The position numbers were made by a program, and so were the translations under genes. Under the pieces are notes generated by a model. That model did not search any database. It had not been told where the DNA came from and saw only the letters and a program-made list of their open reading frames with translations. From Candidatus Dormiibacter inghamiae (GTDB lineage: Bacteria > Chloroflexota > Dormibacteria > Dormibacterales > Dormibacteraceae): 34,732 nt of DNA. Positions 14,598-22,846 of this stretch are shown piece by piece (position 1 is the stretch's first letter; each line of letters opens with the position of its first letter). The stretch covers positions 1 to 34,732 of the forward strand of contig JAEKNQ010000003.1 of the NCBI GenBank assembly GCA_016464825.1. Direction: 5' to 3'.

Positions 14598-16701
14598 GCG
14601 GGTCCTCGGCCAACCGGGTCCGCTCGGCGGCCAGCTCCATCAGCCGGCGGTGGGTGTCAACACCCTTGCGCATCGGCGCCTGGTGCCAGGCGCCGTCGGC
14701 GTCCAGCTCCCAGGCCAGCACGTCGTCGGCCAGCTCGATGTCGATCACCTCAGCCAGCTGCGCCTTGAGCAGCGAGTCGCGCACAGGCACCACCGCCTCA
14801 ACCCGCCGATCCAGGTTTCGGTCCATCACGTCGGCCGACCCTACGTAGTACTCGACGCCGCGGCGCTCACTGCCGAAGCGGAAGATGCGCGAGTGCTCAA
14901 GGAAGTGACCGACAAGGGAGCGGACCTGGATCCGATCCGACAGGCCGCGCAGACCCGGCCGTAGGCAGCACATGCCGCGCACTATGAGATCGATCCGGGT
15001 TCCGGCTTGGGCCGCCTCGTAGAGCGCGTCGATGATCTCCTGGTCGGTCAGGTTGTTGACTTTGATGACTATGCGGCCGTCCGGCTGCTTCCGCTCCGAC
15101 CGGATAAGCTCCAGCAGCCCGGCCCGCAGGCCCATCGGCGCCACCAGCAGCTGCCTGAACTTGCGCTGCCGGCTGTAGCCGGTCAGGAAATTGAAGAACT
15201 CGCTCACGTCTGCGCCGATCTCGTCATCGCAGGTCAAAAGGCCGATGTCCTCATAGCTCTTGGCGGTGCTCGGGTTGTAGTTGCCAGTGGCGGCGTGCAC
15301 GTAGCGACGGATCCGCCGGCCCTCCTGGCGGACGACCAGCGTGAGCTTGGCATGGGTCTTGAGCCCGACCAGGCCGTAGACGACATGGACCCCCGATTGT
15401 TCGAGCTGCTGGGCCCACTCGATGTTCGCCTGCTCGTCGCCCCGAGCCTTCAGCTCGACCAGCGCCGCCACCTGCTTGCCCGCCTCCGCCGCCTGAGCCA
15501 AGGCGATGGCGATGGGGCTGGCGGGCCCAGACGTGCGGTAGAGCGTCTGCTTGATAGCCAGCACTTTCGGGTCTGCGGCGGCCTGCTGGATGAAGCTGAC
15601 GACCGATCCGGCAAAGGAGTCGTAAGGGTGGTGCAGCAGCACGTCGCCGTCTGCCAGCACGTTGAAGATGGAGCGGGGCTTCGACTCCGACGCAACCAGT
15701 CGGGGCGGCAGGCTGGGAACGAAGCGCTCGACTTGAAGGTCAGGCCTGTCGAGATCGGCCAGGAAGTCGACTCCGCCCAGGTCCAGCAGACCATCCACCT
15801 CGTACACGTCCTCGTCAGCCAGATCCAGCTCGCGCATGAGGAGCGTCCGCACCTCGTCCGGCAGGTCTCGATGGACCTCCAGCCGGACGGCGCGGGCACG
15901 ACGGCGCTGGCGCAGCAGCTCGGTCTGAATCGTCACCAGTAGGTCGTCGGCTTCGGAGTCGCGCACCTCAAGGTCGTTGTCGCGCGTTACGCGAAAGAGT
16001 GTGTGCTTCAGCACCTCCATGCCCGGGAAGAGCGCCTGCAGGTTGGCGGCGATGACCGACTCGAGGGGAACGAAGCGCTCTCCGTCCGGCAGAGCTACAA
16101 AGCGGGGCAGCAGCGGCGGCACCTTGAGCCGGGCAAAGCGCTGATCTCGACGCAGCGGATCGCGCACGATGACAGCGAAGTTGAGCGAGAAATTCGAGAG
16201 GTAGGGGAAGGGGTGACCGGGGTCCACGGCGAGCGGCGTAAGCACCGGGAATACCTGGTTGCGGAAGTAGCGGCTCAGGTGGTCCAGGTCCTTCTTGGCC
16301 AGACCCTCGGAGTCGATCAGCCGGATGCCCTTTTGCGCCAGCTCCGGCAGCAGGTGCCTGTTCCAGAGCCGGCTCTGGCGGGTACCCAGCTCCTCGGCTC
16401 GGCGGCGGATATCGAACAGCTGCTGCACGGGCGTCTTGCCGTCAGGTGACGCGACGTCAGGCGCTGCTTCCAGCTGGTCTTTCAGCCCCGCCACGCGGAT
16501 TTGGAAGAAGTCATCGAGGTTGCGGGCGAAAAAGTGCAGGCAGCGGACCCGCTCTAGCAGCGGCAGGCTGGCGTTCTCGCCTCGAGCCAGAACACGCTCG
16601 CTGTAGTCCAGAAGGGAAAGCTCGCGATTGAGATAACGCGAGGGCGGCGGCGCTTCGCTAGGAAGATCCTCCAGGCTAGGCTTCGCCTGCGCTACGGCCA
16701 C
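14584..16701 (-). CDS. ppk1: Polyphosphate kinase 1
   Basis: A 705-aa PPK1 of standard length, which reversibly transfers the ATP gamma-phosphate onto polyphosphate. The N-domain begins YLNRELSLLDYSERVL; HPYDSF occurs at 358-363; IKQTLYRTSG at 383-392. The phosphorylated histidine is His450 (GLKTHAKL), and the YVHAATGNYNPSTAKSYEDI motif follows. The GTG start at 16701 lies 36 nt from the neighbouring small membrane gene. It is the first gene of an overlapping operon with CYTH-CHAD, Nudix and histidine phosphatase. Being next to the pst/pho genes fits phosphate storage; no PHO box is obvious just upstream. Confidence 0.97.
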   Translation of the reverse strand: MAVAQAKPSLEDLPSEAPPPSRYLNRELSLLDYSERVLARGENASLPLLERVRCLHFFARNLDDFFQIRVAGLKDQLEAAPDVASPDGKTPVQQLFDIRRRAEELGTRQSRLWNRHLLPELAQKGIRLIDSEGLAKKDLDHLSRYFRNQVFPVLTPLAVDPGHPFPYLSNFSLNFAVIVRDPLRRDQRFARLKVPPLLPRFVALPDGERFVPLESVIAANLQALFPGMEVLKHTLFRVTRDNDLEVRDSEADDLLVTIQTELLRQRRRARAVRLEVHRDLPDEVRTLLMRELDLADEDVYEVDGLLDLGGVDFLADLDRPDLQVERFVPSLPPRLVASESKPRSIFNVLADGDVLLHHPYDSFAGSVVSFIQQAAADPKVLAIKQTLYRTSGPASPIAIALAQAAEAGKQVAALVELKARGDEQANIEWAQQLEQSGVHVVYGLVGLKTHAKLTLVVRQEGRRIRRYVHAATGNYNPSTAKSYEDIGLLTCDDEIGADVSEFFNFLTGYSRQRKFRQLLVAPMGLRAGLLELIRSERKQPDGRIVIKVNNLTDQEIIDALYEAAQAGTRIDLIVRGMCCLRPGLRGLSDRIQVRSLVGHFLEHSRIFRFGSERRGVEYYVGSADVMDRNLDRRVEAVVPVRDSLLKAQLAEVIDIELADDVLAWELDADGAWHQAPMRKGVDTHRRLMELAAERTRLAEDPLGGG

Positions 16702-16736
16702 TTAGGGCAGCTTTCCTCTCAGCTCGTGAGGGCTGT

Positions 16737-16949
16737 TCAGGCGGCTTTGGGTCGAAGAACGTTGGCGGCCACCAGGCAGGCGACGGCGATCGCCAGGGCA
16801 ACCAGCGCGTGCTTGTAGTGGTGAGCCGCACCGGGATCCGAGGTCGCGAAGCTGACCACGCCGAAGGCGTACAGCGCCGAGATGATTACGAACAGGGCGG
16901 CGAGCGCTGCCACTACGCCTGCCAGGGCGGGACTGCCTCTAGTTTCCAT
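16737..16949 (-). CDS. Two-helix small membrane protein, unknown function
   Basis: A 70-aa protein with two hydrophobic segments (about 10-32 and 45-65) joined by a short loop, FATSDPGAAHHYKHA, with three histidines. No family is recognised. ATG 16949 lies exactly 7 nt after a TACGCT hexamer (plus 16957-16962), a good leaderless signature, which supports it as a real gene. The much longer frame in another phase covering this region and the undecaprenyl-diphosphatase gene is a shadow. It precedes ppk1 by 35 bp in the same direction and may be co-transcribed with it. Confidence 0.6.
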   Translation of the reverse strand: METRGSPALAGVVAALAALFVIISALYAFGVVSFATSDPGAAHHYKHALVALAIAVACLVAANVLRPKAA

Positions 16950-16970
16950 TGCGGCCAGCGTACATGCACA

Positions 16971-16996
16971 TGCAAGGGAGGTGGACCTCCCCTGCA
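16971..16996. terminator. Hairpin between uppP and the small membrane gene
   Basis: GGGAGG (16976-16981) and CCTCCC (16986-16991) pair across TGGA, and flanking TGCA/TGCA extends the stem beyond one mismatch. It lies downstream of uppP on the minus strand and could terminate its transcript. There is no real T-run. The rest of the 176-bp gap (16950-17125) holds only the -10 of the small membrane gene. Confidence 0.4.
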
Positions 16997-17125
16997 AAGC
17001 CCCTCCCGCCACAGAAAGACCGCCTCTGCGAGCACCGGAGGACCTTCCGCTTGGAGGCTCCACGGCCTTGTTTGGCCCGCGAACATAGCCTGGTTCCAAG
17101 CGACGAAGGCAGGCCCTCCGCCTGG

Positions 17126-17977
17126 TCAGCGGAGCAGGATCAGAGCCACCAGCCCGAAAGCCGCGCAGTACCAGCCGTAGGGATCGAGCCGCCCCGCCCG
17201 GAAGTAGCGGATTAGGAACCGAGCGCTGATGTAAGCGGCCAGCCCGGCCACCACGGCCGCCGCCGCATAGAGAGCGAGCGGCGCCCGCTGGCTGAACAGT
17301 TGAGGCACCTCCAGCAGTCCGGCCGCTGCGATGATCGGCGTTGCGAGGAGAAAGGAGAAGCGCGCCGCCTCCTGATGGCGCAGGCCGGCCAGCAAGCCAC
17401 CGCAGATGGTGACGCCTGAGCGCGAAATCCCGGGCAGCAGCGCCAGCGCCTGCGCCCCTCCGGTGACGAAGGCCGCCTTGAATGTGATCTGCTGGGCCGA
17501 CTTGAACTGCTGCTCCTGTTCTTCCCGGCTCAGATCTCGGCGCTCCGAGCGCCGACGCAGCGCCTCGGCGCTCAGCAGGATGGCGCCATTCAAGATCAGA
17601 AAGAGAGCAGCCACCCGGGGCGTGGCGAAGAGCGCTTTGAGCGGCCGCTCGAGCAGAAAGCCAATCAGCCCGCCCGGGATCGTGCCTGCCAGCAGGAGCA
17701 TGGCCAGGCGCTCGTTCTCGGCCTCGATCCGCCCCCGCACAGCGCCGCGCAAGAAGCCCTTCACTATGCCCAGCCAATCGCGCCGGTAGAGGATGACCAG
17801 CGCCGTGGCGGTGCCGAGATGAAGCAGTGTGAGAAAGGGCACGAAACTTGGATCGGCCTGCCGGAAGGCCCAATGCAGGAGTGCGGGTACTACCACTGCA
17901 TGGCCCAGGGACGACACGGGAAACAGTTCGGTGGCGCCCTGCAAGAGCGCTATGAAGAACGCCTGCCAGTCGGTCAT
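17126..17977 (-). CDS. uppP: Undecaprenyl-diphosphatase
   Basis: A 283-aa polytopic membrane phosphatase of the BacA/UppP family, recycling undecaprenyl pyrophosphate to the monophosphate carrier for peptidoglycan and other envelope polymers, with release of phosphate. Family motifs are present: LLQGATELFPVSSLGHAVVV near the N-terminus, where the (E/Q)-rich catalytic motif sits, and LPGISRSGVTI, the second active-site loop. About seven or eight helices can be seen. ATG 17977 starts with the typical MTDWQAFFIALLQG. The gene stands between the pst region and the small membrane gene. It also confers bacitracin tolerance when abundant (family knowledge). Confidence 0.96.
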   Translation of the reverse strand: MTDWQAFFIALLQGATELFPVSSLGHAVVVPALLHWAFRQADPSFVPFLTLLHLGTATALVILYRRDWLGIVKGFLRGAVRGRIEAENERLAMLLLAGTIPGGLIGFLLERPLKALFATPRVAALFLILNGAILLSAEALRRRSERRDLSREEQEQQFKSAQQITFKAAFVTGGAQALALLPGISRSGVTICGGLLAGLRHQEAARFSFLLATPIIAAAGLLEVPQLFSQRAPLALYAAAAVVAGLAAYISARFLIRYFRAGRLDPYGWYCAAFGLVALILLR

Positions 17978-18025
17978 CTGCGGGCAGCAATGCTAAAGGC
18001 TAGAGGCCACTGCAGGTAAGGAGAG

Positions 18026-18061
18026 CCGGCCGCCTCACCTTCGAAGCAGTGGGGCGGCCGG
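18026..18061 (-). terminator. Terminator-like hairpin after pstS
   Basis: CCGGCCGCC (18026-18034) and GGCGGCCGG (18053-18061) form a perfect 9-bp GC stem about 40 bp beyond the pstS stop, on the path towards uppP. There is no long T-run after it on the minus strand (CTCTCCTT). Confidence 0.55.
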
Positions 18062-18098
18062 GGAGAGGAGTGTCGATCTCGATGCTGGCGGGGAGGGT

Positions 18099-19175
18099 TC
18101 AGGCGACCTTGACTTTCTTCAGCTGCGCCAGGCTGAAGTCGCTCGCCTCCTTGGGCAGCGGCGCGTACTGAAGGTCCTTGCCGATCGGCTGACCGCCGGT
18201 GACGAGCCACTTGAACAGCTCGACCAGCGCCTTGCCCTTCTGGGGATCTGCCTGATTGGCCTTAAGGAAGACCCAGCTGTAGGTCGAGATAGGGTACGCA
18301 GTTTCACCCGGCACATCCGTGATGGAGAAGTTTGTCGGGCTCAGGCCGTGCAGGGAAGCGGCAGCTGCGGTGGCACCGCCCTCGGAAGGAGCGACGAACT
18401 TGCCGCTGTGATTCTTCAACTGGGCCGTCTGGAGCTTGCTCTGGGTCACATAGGCGAGCTCGACGTAGCCAATGGCGCCGTCGGTGGACTTGATCGCCTG
18501 GCCGACACCCTCATTGCCCTTGGCACCGGTTCCAGCGGGCCACTGGACCGACTTGCCGACCCCGACTGCACTCTTCCAATCGGGGGAGACCTTACTCAGG
18601 TAGTCGGTGAACGCGTACGAAGTGCCCGAGCCGTCTGACCTGTGCACGACTGTGATGGCGGAGCTCGGCAGGTTGGTACCACTGTTCAACGCCTTGAGCC
18701 TGCCATCATCCCAGGTCTTGATCTTGCCCAGGAAGATCTCAGCCAGCGTGGCGCCGTCGAGCTTCAGCTTGTCGACGCCCGAGAGGTTGTAGGAGATGGC
18801 AGCGACTCCAATGGTGGTTGGCAGCTGAACCAGCGTGGCGTCCCCACCTGCAGCTGTCACCTCGGTCGCCGTCATGGGAACGTCGGAGGCGCCGAAGTCG
18901 ACTGTGCCTTTGGTGAACTGCTGGATACCTCCACCTGAACCGATGGCCTGATAGTTGACTGAAACCTTGGCGTGATCGGCGTTGTACTGATAGAAGGCCT
19001 TCGTGTAGTACGGCTCGGGGAAAGTCGCCCCGGCGCCCTGCAGCTGGCCGCTGCCGACATCAGCAGTGGGCTGAGCGGCGCTGCCGCCCGAATTGCTGGT
19101 GGAGCCACCGCAGGCGACCAGAGTCGCCGCGGCGCCTGCCGCCAGCAGGAGTCGAAAAGGAGAGCTATTTCGCAT
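18099..19175 (-). CDS. pstS: Phosphate ABC transporter, substrate-binding lipoprotein
   Basis: A 358-aa secreted phosphate-binding protein. The signal peptide ends in a lipobox at Cys22 (TLVACGG), so it is lipid-anchored outside the membrane. The mature protein has PstS motifs: GAGATFPEPYYTKAF, SGGGIQQFTKGTVDFGASDVP, the RSDGSGTSYAFTDYL phosphate-binding segment, and YPISTYSWVF. ATG 19175 follows a TAGCGT -10 hexamer by 7 nt, and a TTAACC PHO-like half-site lies 9 nt before that hexamer. The gene is divergent from phoR and apart from the rest of the pst operon, so it can be made in excess over the permease. Confidence 0.96.
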   Translation of the reverse strand: MRNSSPFRLLLAAGAAATLVACGGSTSNSGGSAAQPTADVGSGQLQGAGATFPEPYYTKAFYQYNADHAKVSVNYQAIGSGGGIQQFTKGTVDFGASDVPMTATEVTAAGGDATLVQLPTTIGVAAISYNLSGVDKLKLDGATLAEIFLGKIKTWDDGRLKALNSGTNLPSSAITVVHRSDGSGTSYAFTDYLSKVSPDWKSAVGVGKSVQWPAGTGAKGNEGVGQAIKSTDGAIGYVELAYVTQSKLQTAQLKNHSGKFVAPSEGGATAAAASLHGLSPTNFSITDVPGETAYPISTYSWVFLKANQADPQKGKALVELFKWLVTGGQPIGKDLQYAPLPKEASDFSLAQLKKVKVA

Positions 19176-19182
19176 GGCTGGA

Positions 19183-19214
19183 ACGCTAGGCGGCGCTGGT
19201 TAAGAGCCGGTGGT
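19183..19214 (-). promoter_or_regulatory. pstS promoter with PHO-box-like site and leaderless start
   Basis: On the minus strand: ACCACC (19214-19209), then TTAACC (19203-19198) 11 bp further, 9 nt, then TAGCGT (19188-19183), 7 nt, then ATG. The 11-bp period and the 9-nt gap are the same as at pstB. The upstream half-site matches TTAACC poorly (3 of 6). Confidence 0.55.
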
Positions 19215-19252
19215 GAGGGCATTTCCCGCCGGTTATGCCGTCCTGCCGCTCC

Positions 19253-19258
19253 TATAGT
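19253..19258 (+). promoter_or_regulatory. phoR -10 element for leaderless start
   Basis: TATAGT, 5 of 6 matches to TATAAT, lies exactly 7 nt before the GTG start at 19266. No Shine-Dalgarno intervenes. No PHO repeat is placed at the matching distance for this gene. Confidence 0.6.
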
Positions 19259-19265
19259 CAGCGCT

Positions 19266-20312
19266 GTGATCTGGGCCCGCTGGCGCCGGGACGTCAACAG
19301 CACGGAGGAGGGTGGCCTCGATCCCTTTGCCGACCTGCTCGAGGAAGCGCCCGTTATGGCGCTGCTGCTGGATCGCGACAACCGCCTGCTGGCCGCCAAC
19401 CAGGCCGCCCGGGGATTCTTCCAGATCGACGTCGGGCGGCTGCCGCAGGGTCTGCTGCAGGCGACGCGTGAGAGCAGGCTGGCGGAGGTGCTGCGGGCGG
19501 GTCGCCCCGACGGGGAAGTGCGGCTGACCCATCACCGGCGCACAGTCGCGACGCGCCTGGTTCCAGGTCCGCGGCCGGGCGACACCCTCATGTTCGCCTC
19601 GGACGTGACTGAGCTCCGCCGCCTAGAGAGGGTGCGGCAGGAGTTCGTCGCCAATCTCTCACACGAGCTGAAGACGCCGCTCACCTCATTGCGCCTGGCC
19701 GCCGAGAGCCTCGCGGACGATCCCCCGGAGGGAGCGCGCCGCCGCTTTGCGGAGCGCGTGGTCCAGGACGCCGACCATCTCACGGCGCTGGTCAACAACC
19801 TCCGCCAGCTGGCCGAGATCGAGTCTGAGGGTGGCAACCTGGCGGTCTCCCGCTTTGGCCTGGCCGAGCTACTGCAGGAGGTGATCCGGCGCAGCGCTCC
19901 GGAGCAGCTGATCAACCTCCGGATTTCCAGCTCACTCCAGGTCGAGGCCGACCGCTCCAAGCTCGCCCAGGCTCTAGCCAACCTGCTGGACAATGCAGCC
20001 AAGTTCTCACCCGCCGCAACCGGTATCGACATCAGGGCCAGAGCTGTGGAGGGCGAGGTTCACATAACCGTGCGGGACCACGGTCCCGGCATTTCCCCCG
20101 AGCATTGGGAACGCGTCTTCGAGCGCTTCTACAAGGTGGACCAGGCGCGCTCGCGGGCCTCGGGTGGGTCAGGCCTGGGCCTTGCCATCGCGAAACACCT
20201 GCTGCTCGCCCAGGGCGGCCGCATCTGGACCGAAGCCGAGCCGGATGGCGGCCAGCGGTTCACCATCGCCCTCCCCGAACGGCGGGCCGACACAGTGCCA
20301 CAGGCTTCCTGA
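19266..20312 (+). CDS. phoR: Sensor histidine kinase PhoR (soluble, PAS type)
   Basis: A 348-aa kinase that would phosphorylate PhoB under phosphate limitation. A PAS domain covers about 20-115 (PVMALLLDRDNRLLAANQAA). The HisKA domain has the phospho-accepting His133 (FVANLSHELKTPLTSLR). The HATPase domain has the N-box (LLDNAAKFSP, Asn243), the G1 box DHGPGIS (271-277) and the G2 box GSGLGLAIAK. There is no membrane segment, unlike classical PhoR, so it must sense through the PAS domain, PhoU or Pst in the cytoplasm. GTG 19266 is chosen because TATAGT precedes it by 7 nt; the longer open frame runs back through pstS antisense. The context with pst, phoU and phoB supports the name. Confidence 0.9.
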   Translation: MIWARWRRDVNSTEEGGLDPFADLLEEAPVMALLLDRDNRLLAANQAARGFFQIDVGRLPQGLLQATRESRLAEVLRAGRPDGEVRLTHHRRTVATRLVPGPRPGDTLMFASDVTELRRLERVRQEFVANLSHELKTPLTSLRLAAESLADDPPEGARRRFAERVVQDADHLTALVNNLRQLAEIESEGGNLAVSRFGLAELLQEVIRRSAPEQLINLRISSSLQVEADRSKLAQALANLLDNAAKFSPAATGIDIRARAVEGEVHITVRDHGPGISPEHWERVFERFYKVDQARSRASGGSGLGLAIAKHLLLAQGGRIWTEAEPDGGQRFTIALPERRADTVPQAS

Positions 20313-20334
20313 GTACGCGGGCGGCCCCCTCGCA

Positions 20335-20366
20335 TTAACCGACCCTTAACCCCACGCTTGAATAAT
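20335..20366 (+). promoter_or_regulatory. pstB operon promoter with PHO box
   Basis: TTAACC repeats at 20335-20340 and 20346-20351 are spaced exactly 11 bp, the period of PhoB direct repeats. Nine nt later comes AATAAT (20361-20366), a -10 box, then 6 nt to GTG 20373. The layout fits PhoB activation of pstB-phoU-phoB and autoregulation of phoB. Confidence 0.7.
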
Positions 20367-20372
20367 CGAAGC

Positions 20373-21218
20373 GTGGTTGCCAGACCTCAGGCCGGGACAC
20401 CAACGGGCAGTTCAACAGTCAGTCCGCATCTGACAGCTCTGGAGGGCGCGCCGCAGACACTTGTCTCGGTCGAAGGCGTCTCCTTCTGGTACGGCAAGCG
20501 GCAGGCGCTGAACCAGCTTGACCTCGCCATCCCGGACCGCCGCGTCACCGCGCTGATAGGGCCTTCCGGCTGTGGCAAGAGCACGCTGCTGCGCATGCTG
20601 AACCGGATGTACGACCTCGTGCCCGGGAGCCGAACAGCAGGCAGCATCCTATTCGGTGGGGAGGACATCCTGGCCACCCGCCAGCTGCTGGAGCTGCGGC
20701 AGAAGATAGGCATGGTCTTTCAGAAGCCGAGCCCCTTCCCCATGTCGATTCGCGACAACGTCGCCTTTGCCCCGCGCCTGCTCGGCTGGGGCAAGAAGCG
20801 CATCAACGAGGCCGTTGAGCGCAGCCTGCGGGACGCGGCCCTGTGGGACGAGGTGAAGGACCGGCTGAACGCGTCAGGCACCTCACTGTCGGGCGGCCAG
20901 CAGCAGCGCTTGGCGATCGCCCGGGCAATCGCAGTGGGGCCGGAGGTGATCCTGATGGACGAGCCCTGCTCAGCCCTGGATCCGATGGCCACGCTGAAGA
21001 TTGAGGACCTGATGCGCCGCCTGATCGAGAGGTACACAATCGTCATCGTCACTCACAACATGCAGCAGGCGGCACGCGTCGCCGATCAAACGGCGTTCAT
21101 GCTGATGGACCCTGAGCAAGGCTATGGCGAGCTGGTCGAATTCGGCAACACGACTGACATCTTCCAGAAGCCGAAGGATCCGAGGACCGAGGCCTACATC
21201 ACCGGGCGGTTCGGATGA
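20373..21218 (+). CDS. pstB: Phosphate ABC transporter ATP-binding protein
   Basis: A 281-aa ATPase that energises phosphate import by PstCA. Walker A is GPSGCGKST, followed by [19 protein letters not shown], a PstB hallmark. The Q-loop is [12 protein letters not shown], the ABC signature [14 protein letters not shown] and Walker [14 protein letters not shown]; the switch His is in [16 protein letters not shown] 20373 is preferred because AATAAT ends 6 nt upstream; TTG 20358 would place the -10 inside the gene. The N-terminus is unusually long (about 30 residues before the ABC core). The stop overlaps phoU (ATGA), showing coupling. Confidence 0.96.
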   Translation: MVARPQAGTPTGSSTVSPHLTALEGAPQTLVSVEGVSFWYGKRQALNQLDLAIPDRRVTALIGPSGCGKSTLLRMLNRMYDLVPGSRTAGSILFGGEDILATRQLLELRQKIGMVFQKPSPFPMSIRDNVAFAPRLLGWGKKRINEAVERSLRDAALWDEVKDRLNASGTSLSGGQQQRLAIARAIAVGPEVILMDEPCSALDPMATLKIEDLMRRLIERYTIVIVTHNMQQAARVADQTAFMLMDPEQGYGELVEFGNTTDIFQKPKDPRTEAYITGRFG

Positions 21219-21889
21219 CAGTCACCCGGCACAGCTTTCAGCTGGAGCTGGAACTGTTGCGGGAATCGCTTCTGCGCATGGCGGGCATGGTCGAGGCGCA
21301 GATAGACGACGCTCTCAATGCTCTGCGCGCCTTCGACCAGGAAGCCTCCGACGAAGTGCGCCACAACGATCAGCAGATCAACGAGCTGCACAGGCAGATC
21401 CGGGAACAGGTCTTCGTGGTCATCGCCACCCAGCAGCCCGTCGCCAGTGACCTGCGCACGCTGATGGGCGTGCAGTCGATAGCGCTCGAGCTGGAGCGCA
21501 TCGGCGATTACGCGGTGCGCATCGCGCGCCGCGCGACGATGCTGTCAGGTCTTCCCCACCGGCCATTGCGCACCGAATTCGGGCTGATGGGCGAGGTTGC
21601 CAGCCAGCAGGTGAGGGACATCCTGGACGCGCTGATCGAGCAGAACGCCGCCAGCGCGGCAGAGGTGGCCGCCAAGGACGACGAGATCGACCGCCTCTAC
21701 CATCGCGTCTTCGATGAGTTGATAGCTGAGCTGGCCGCGCTGCCTGACGACGCGGATCGCGAGCAGGAAGCGCTCCGCTGCGTGACCTTGATCCAGGTGG
21801 CTCACAACCTGGAGCGCATAGGCGACCGGATAGCCAACGTCGCCGAGGACATAGTGTTCCTGCAGTCTGGTCAGGTAGTGGAGCTCTAG
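21215..21889 (+). CDS. phoU: Phosphate signalling complex protein PhoU
   Basis: A 224-aa all-helical protein with two PhoU repeats, about residues 10-95 and 115-215. Each carries the metal-binding type motif: [19 protein letters not shown] in the first and [20 protein letters not shown] in the second. PhoU links Pst transport to PhoR activity and represses the regulon when phosphate is plentiful. ATG 21215 overlaps the pstB stop by 4 nt. It is followed by phoB after 11 bp, so the sensor relay components are made together. Length and repeats are standard. Confidence 0.96.
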   Translation: MTVTRHSFQLELELLRESLLRMAGMVEAQIDDALNALRAFDQEASDEVRHNDQQINELHRQIREQVFVVIATQQPVASDLRTLMGVQSIALELERIGDYAVRIARRATMLSGLPHRPLRTEFGLMGEVASQQVRDILDALIEQNAASAAEVAAKDDEIDRLYHRVFDELIAELAALPDDADREQEALRCVTLIQVAHNLERIGDRIANVAEDIVFLQSGQVVEL

Positions 21890-21900
21890 AGGGCACCAGC

Positions 21901-22641
21901 GTGGACAGAATCCTGATCGTCGAGGACGACGAAGGCATCCGGGAGACACTTCGCTACAACCTCGAGGCGACCGGCTACGCCGTCAGTGAGGCGGGTGACG
22001 GCGCCGTCGGCCTGCGCACAGCGCACAACCTGCGGCCGGATTTGGTGCTGCTGGATCTGATGCTGCCGAGCATGAGCGGGATGGACTTCTGCCGGGCGTT
22101 CCGCCGGGCGAGCAGCGCCCCGATCATCATGCTCACCGCCAAGGACTCGGAGGTGGACAAGATAGTCGGCCTCGAGCTGGGCGCTGACGACTACATCACC
22201 AAGCCCTTCTCAGTGCGCGAGGTGCTTGCCCGCGTTCACGCTGTGCTCCGCCGCAGGAACGGCGGGCAGGGCGAGCGGAGCCAGCCCGAGCAGGAGACCC
22301 TTGGCAACTTCAGCCTGGACCGGCCGGGCCGGCGCGTGATGGTGGACGGTGCCGAGGTGCATCTGACCAGCCGGGAGTTCGATCTTCTCTCTCACCTGAT
22401 CGCCCGCAGCGGACGGGTGCAGTCACGCGAGATGCTGCTGCAGGAGGTCTGGGGCACCAGCTTCGTGGGCGACCGCAAGACAGTCGACGTGCACATCCGC
22501 TGGCTGCGCGAGAAGCTGGCGGACCGGGTGCCACTGGAGATAGTGACTGTTCGCGGCGCCGGTTACAGGCTGGACCGGCGCAAGAGCGGCGGCCCCGAGA
22601 CCGCCGGCGGCCAGGCGCCGGCCATCTCGCTGGCGCGTTAG
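21901..22641 (+). CDS. phoB: Response regulator PhoB (OmpR family)
   Basis: A 246-aa two-domain regulator. The receiver domain has the acidic pocket (VEDDEG at 7-12), phospho-acceptor Asp52 (LLDLMLPSMSG), Thr79 (MLTAKD) and Lys101 (ITKPFSV). The C-terminal winged helix starts near residue 135 (LGNFSLDRPGRRVMVDGAEV), with LTSREFDLLSHLIAR and the recognition region VDVHIRWLREKL; VTVRGAGYRLD ends the domain. It would bind the TTAACC repeats near pstS and pstB. GTG 21901 lies 11 nt after phoU in the same operon. An insertion-like element follows 7 bp after its stop. Confidence 0.95.
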   Translation: MDRILIVEDDEGIRETLRYNLEATGYAVSEAGDGAVGLRTAHNLRPDLVLLDLMLPSMSGMDFCRAFRRASSAPIIMLTAKDSEVDKIVGLELGADDYITKPFSVREVLARVHAVLRRRNGGQGERSQPEQETLGNFSLDRPGRRVMVDGAEVHLTSREFDLLSHLIARSGRVQSREMLLQEVWGTSFVGDRKTVDVHIRWLREKLADRVPLEIVTVRGAGYRLDRRKSGGPETAGGQAPAISLAR

Positions 22642-22648
22642 CTAGCTA

Positions 22649-22840
22649 GTGTCCTGGAACCGAAGTCCCTTGCATCTTCCCGGGCTAGGCGGCCGGGCGC
22701 CTGCGGCGCTGAAGCCGGCGTCAAGGGGCCCGGCGCGGCGTCGTCACGCATCCATTGGATGCGCTCCTCCTTGCACCACCCTTTCCTTGGCTCCGGCCCC
22801 CGATCCCGGCAATATGCCGCGGACCTCAGTTCCAGGACAC
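22649..22840. mobile_element. MITE-like element (192 bp) between phoB and pstC
   Basis: Terminal inverted repeats of 20 bp, GTGTCCTGGAACCGAAGTCC at the left and the reverse complement of GTGTCCTGGAACTGAGGTCC at the right, differ at two positions. A TA dinucleotide flanks both ends (22647-22648 and 22841-22842), as in Tc1/mariner/IS630-type target duplications; the match even extends to GCTA/TAGC outside. The interior is non-coding and GC-rich. This is what a non-autonomous miniature element looks like. No transposase and no second copy are in the window. It separates phoB from pstC, whose likely start codon is only 6 bp beyond the element. Confidence 0.7.
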
Positions 22841-22846
22841 TAGCGG

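Noticed and set aside
16737..17990. A 417-codon minus-strand frame covering both the small membrane gene and uppP
   Set aside because: Its upstream part is an Arg/Gly/Ala-rich wrong-frame reading of uppP; only the last 70 codons (the small membrane protein) look real.
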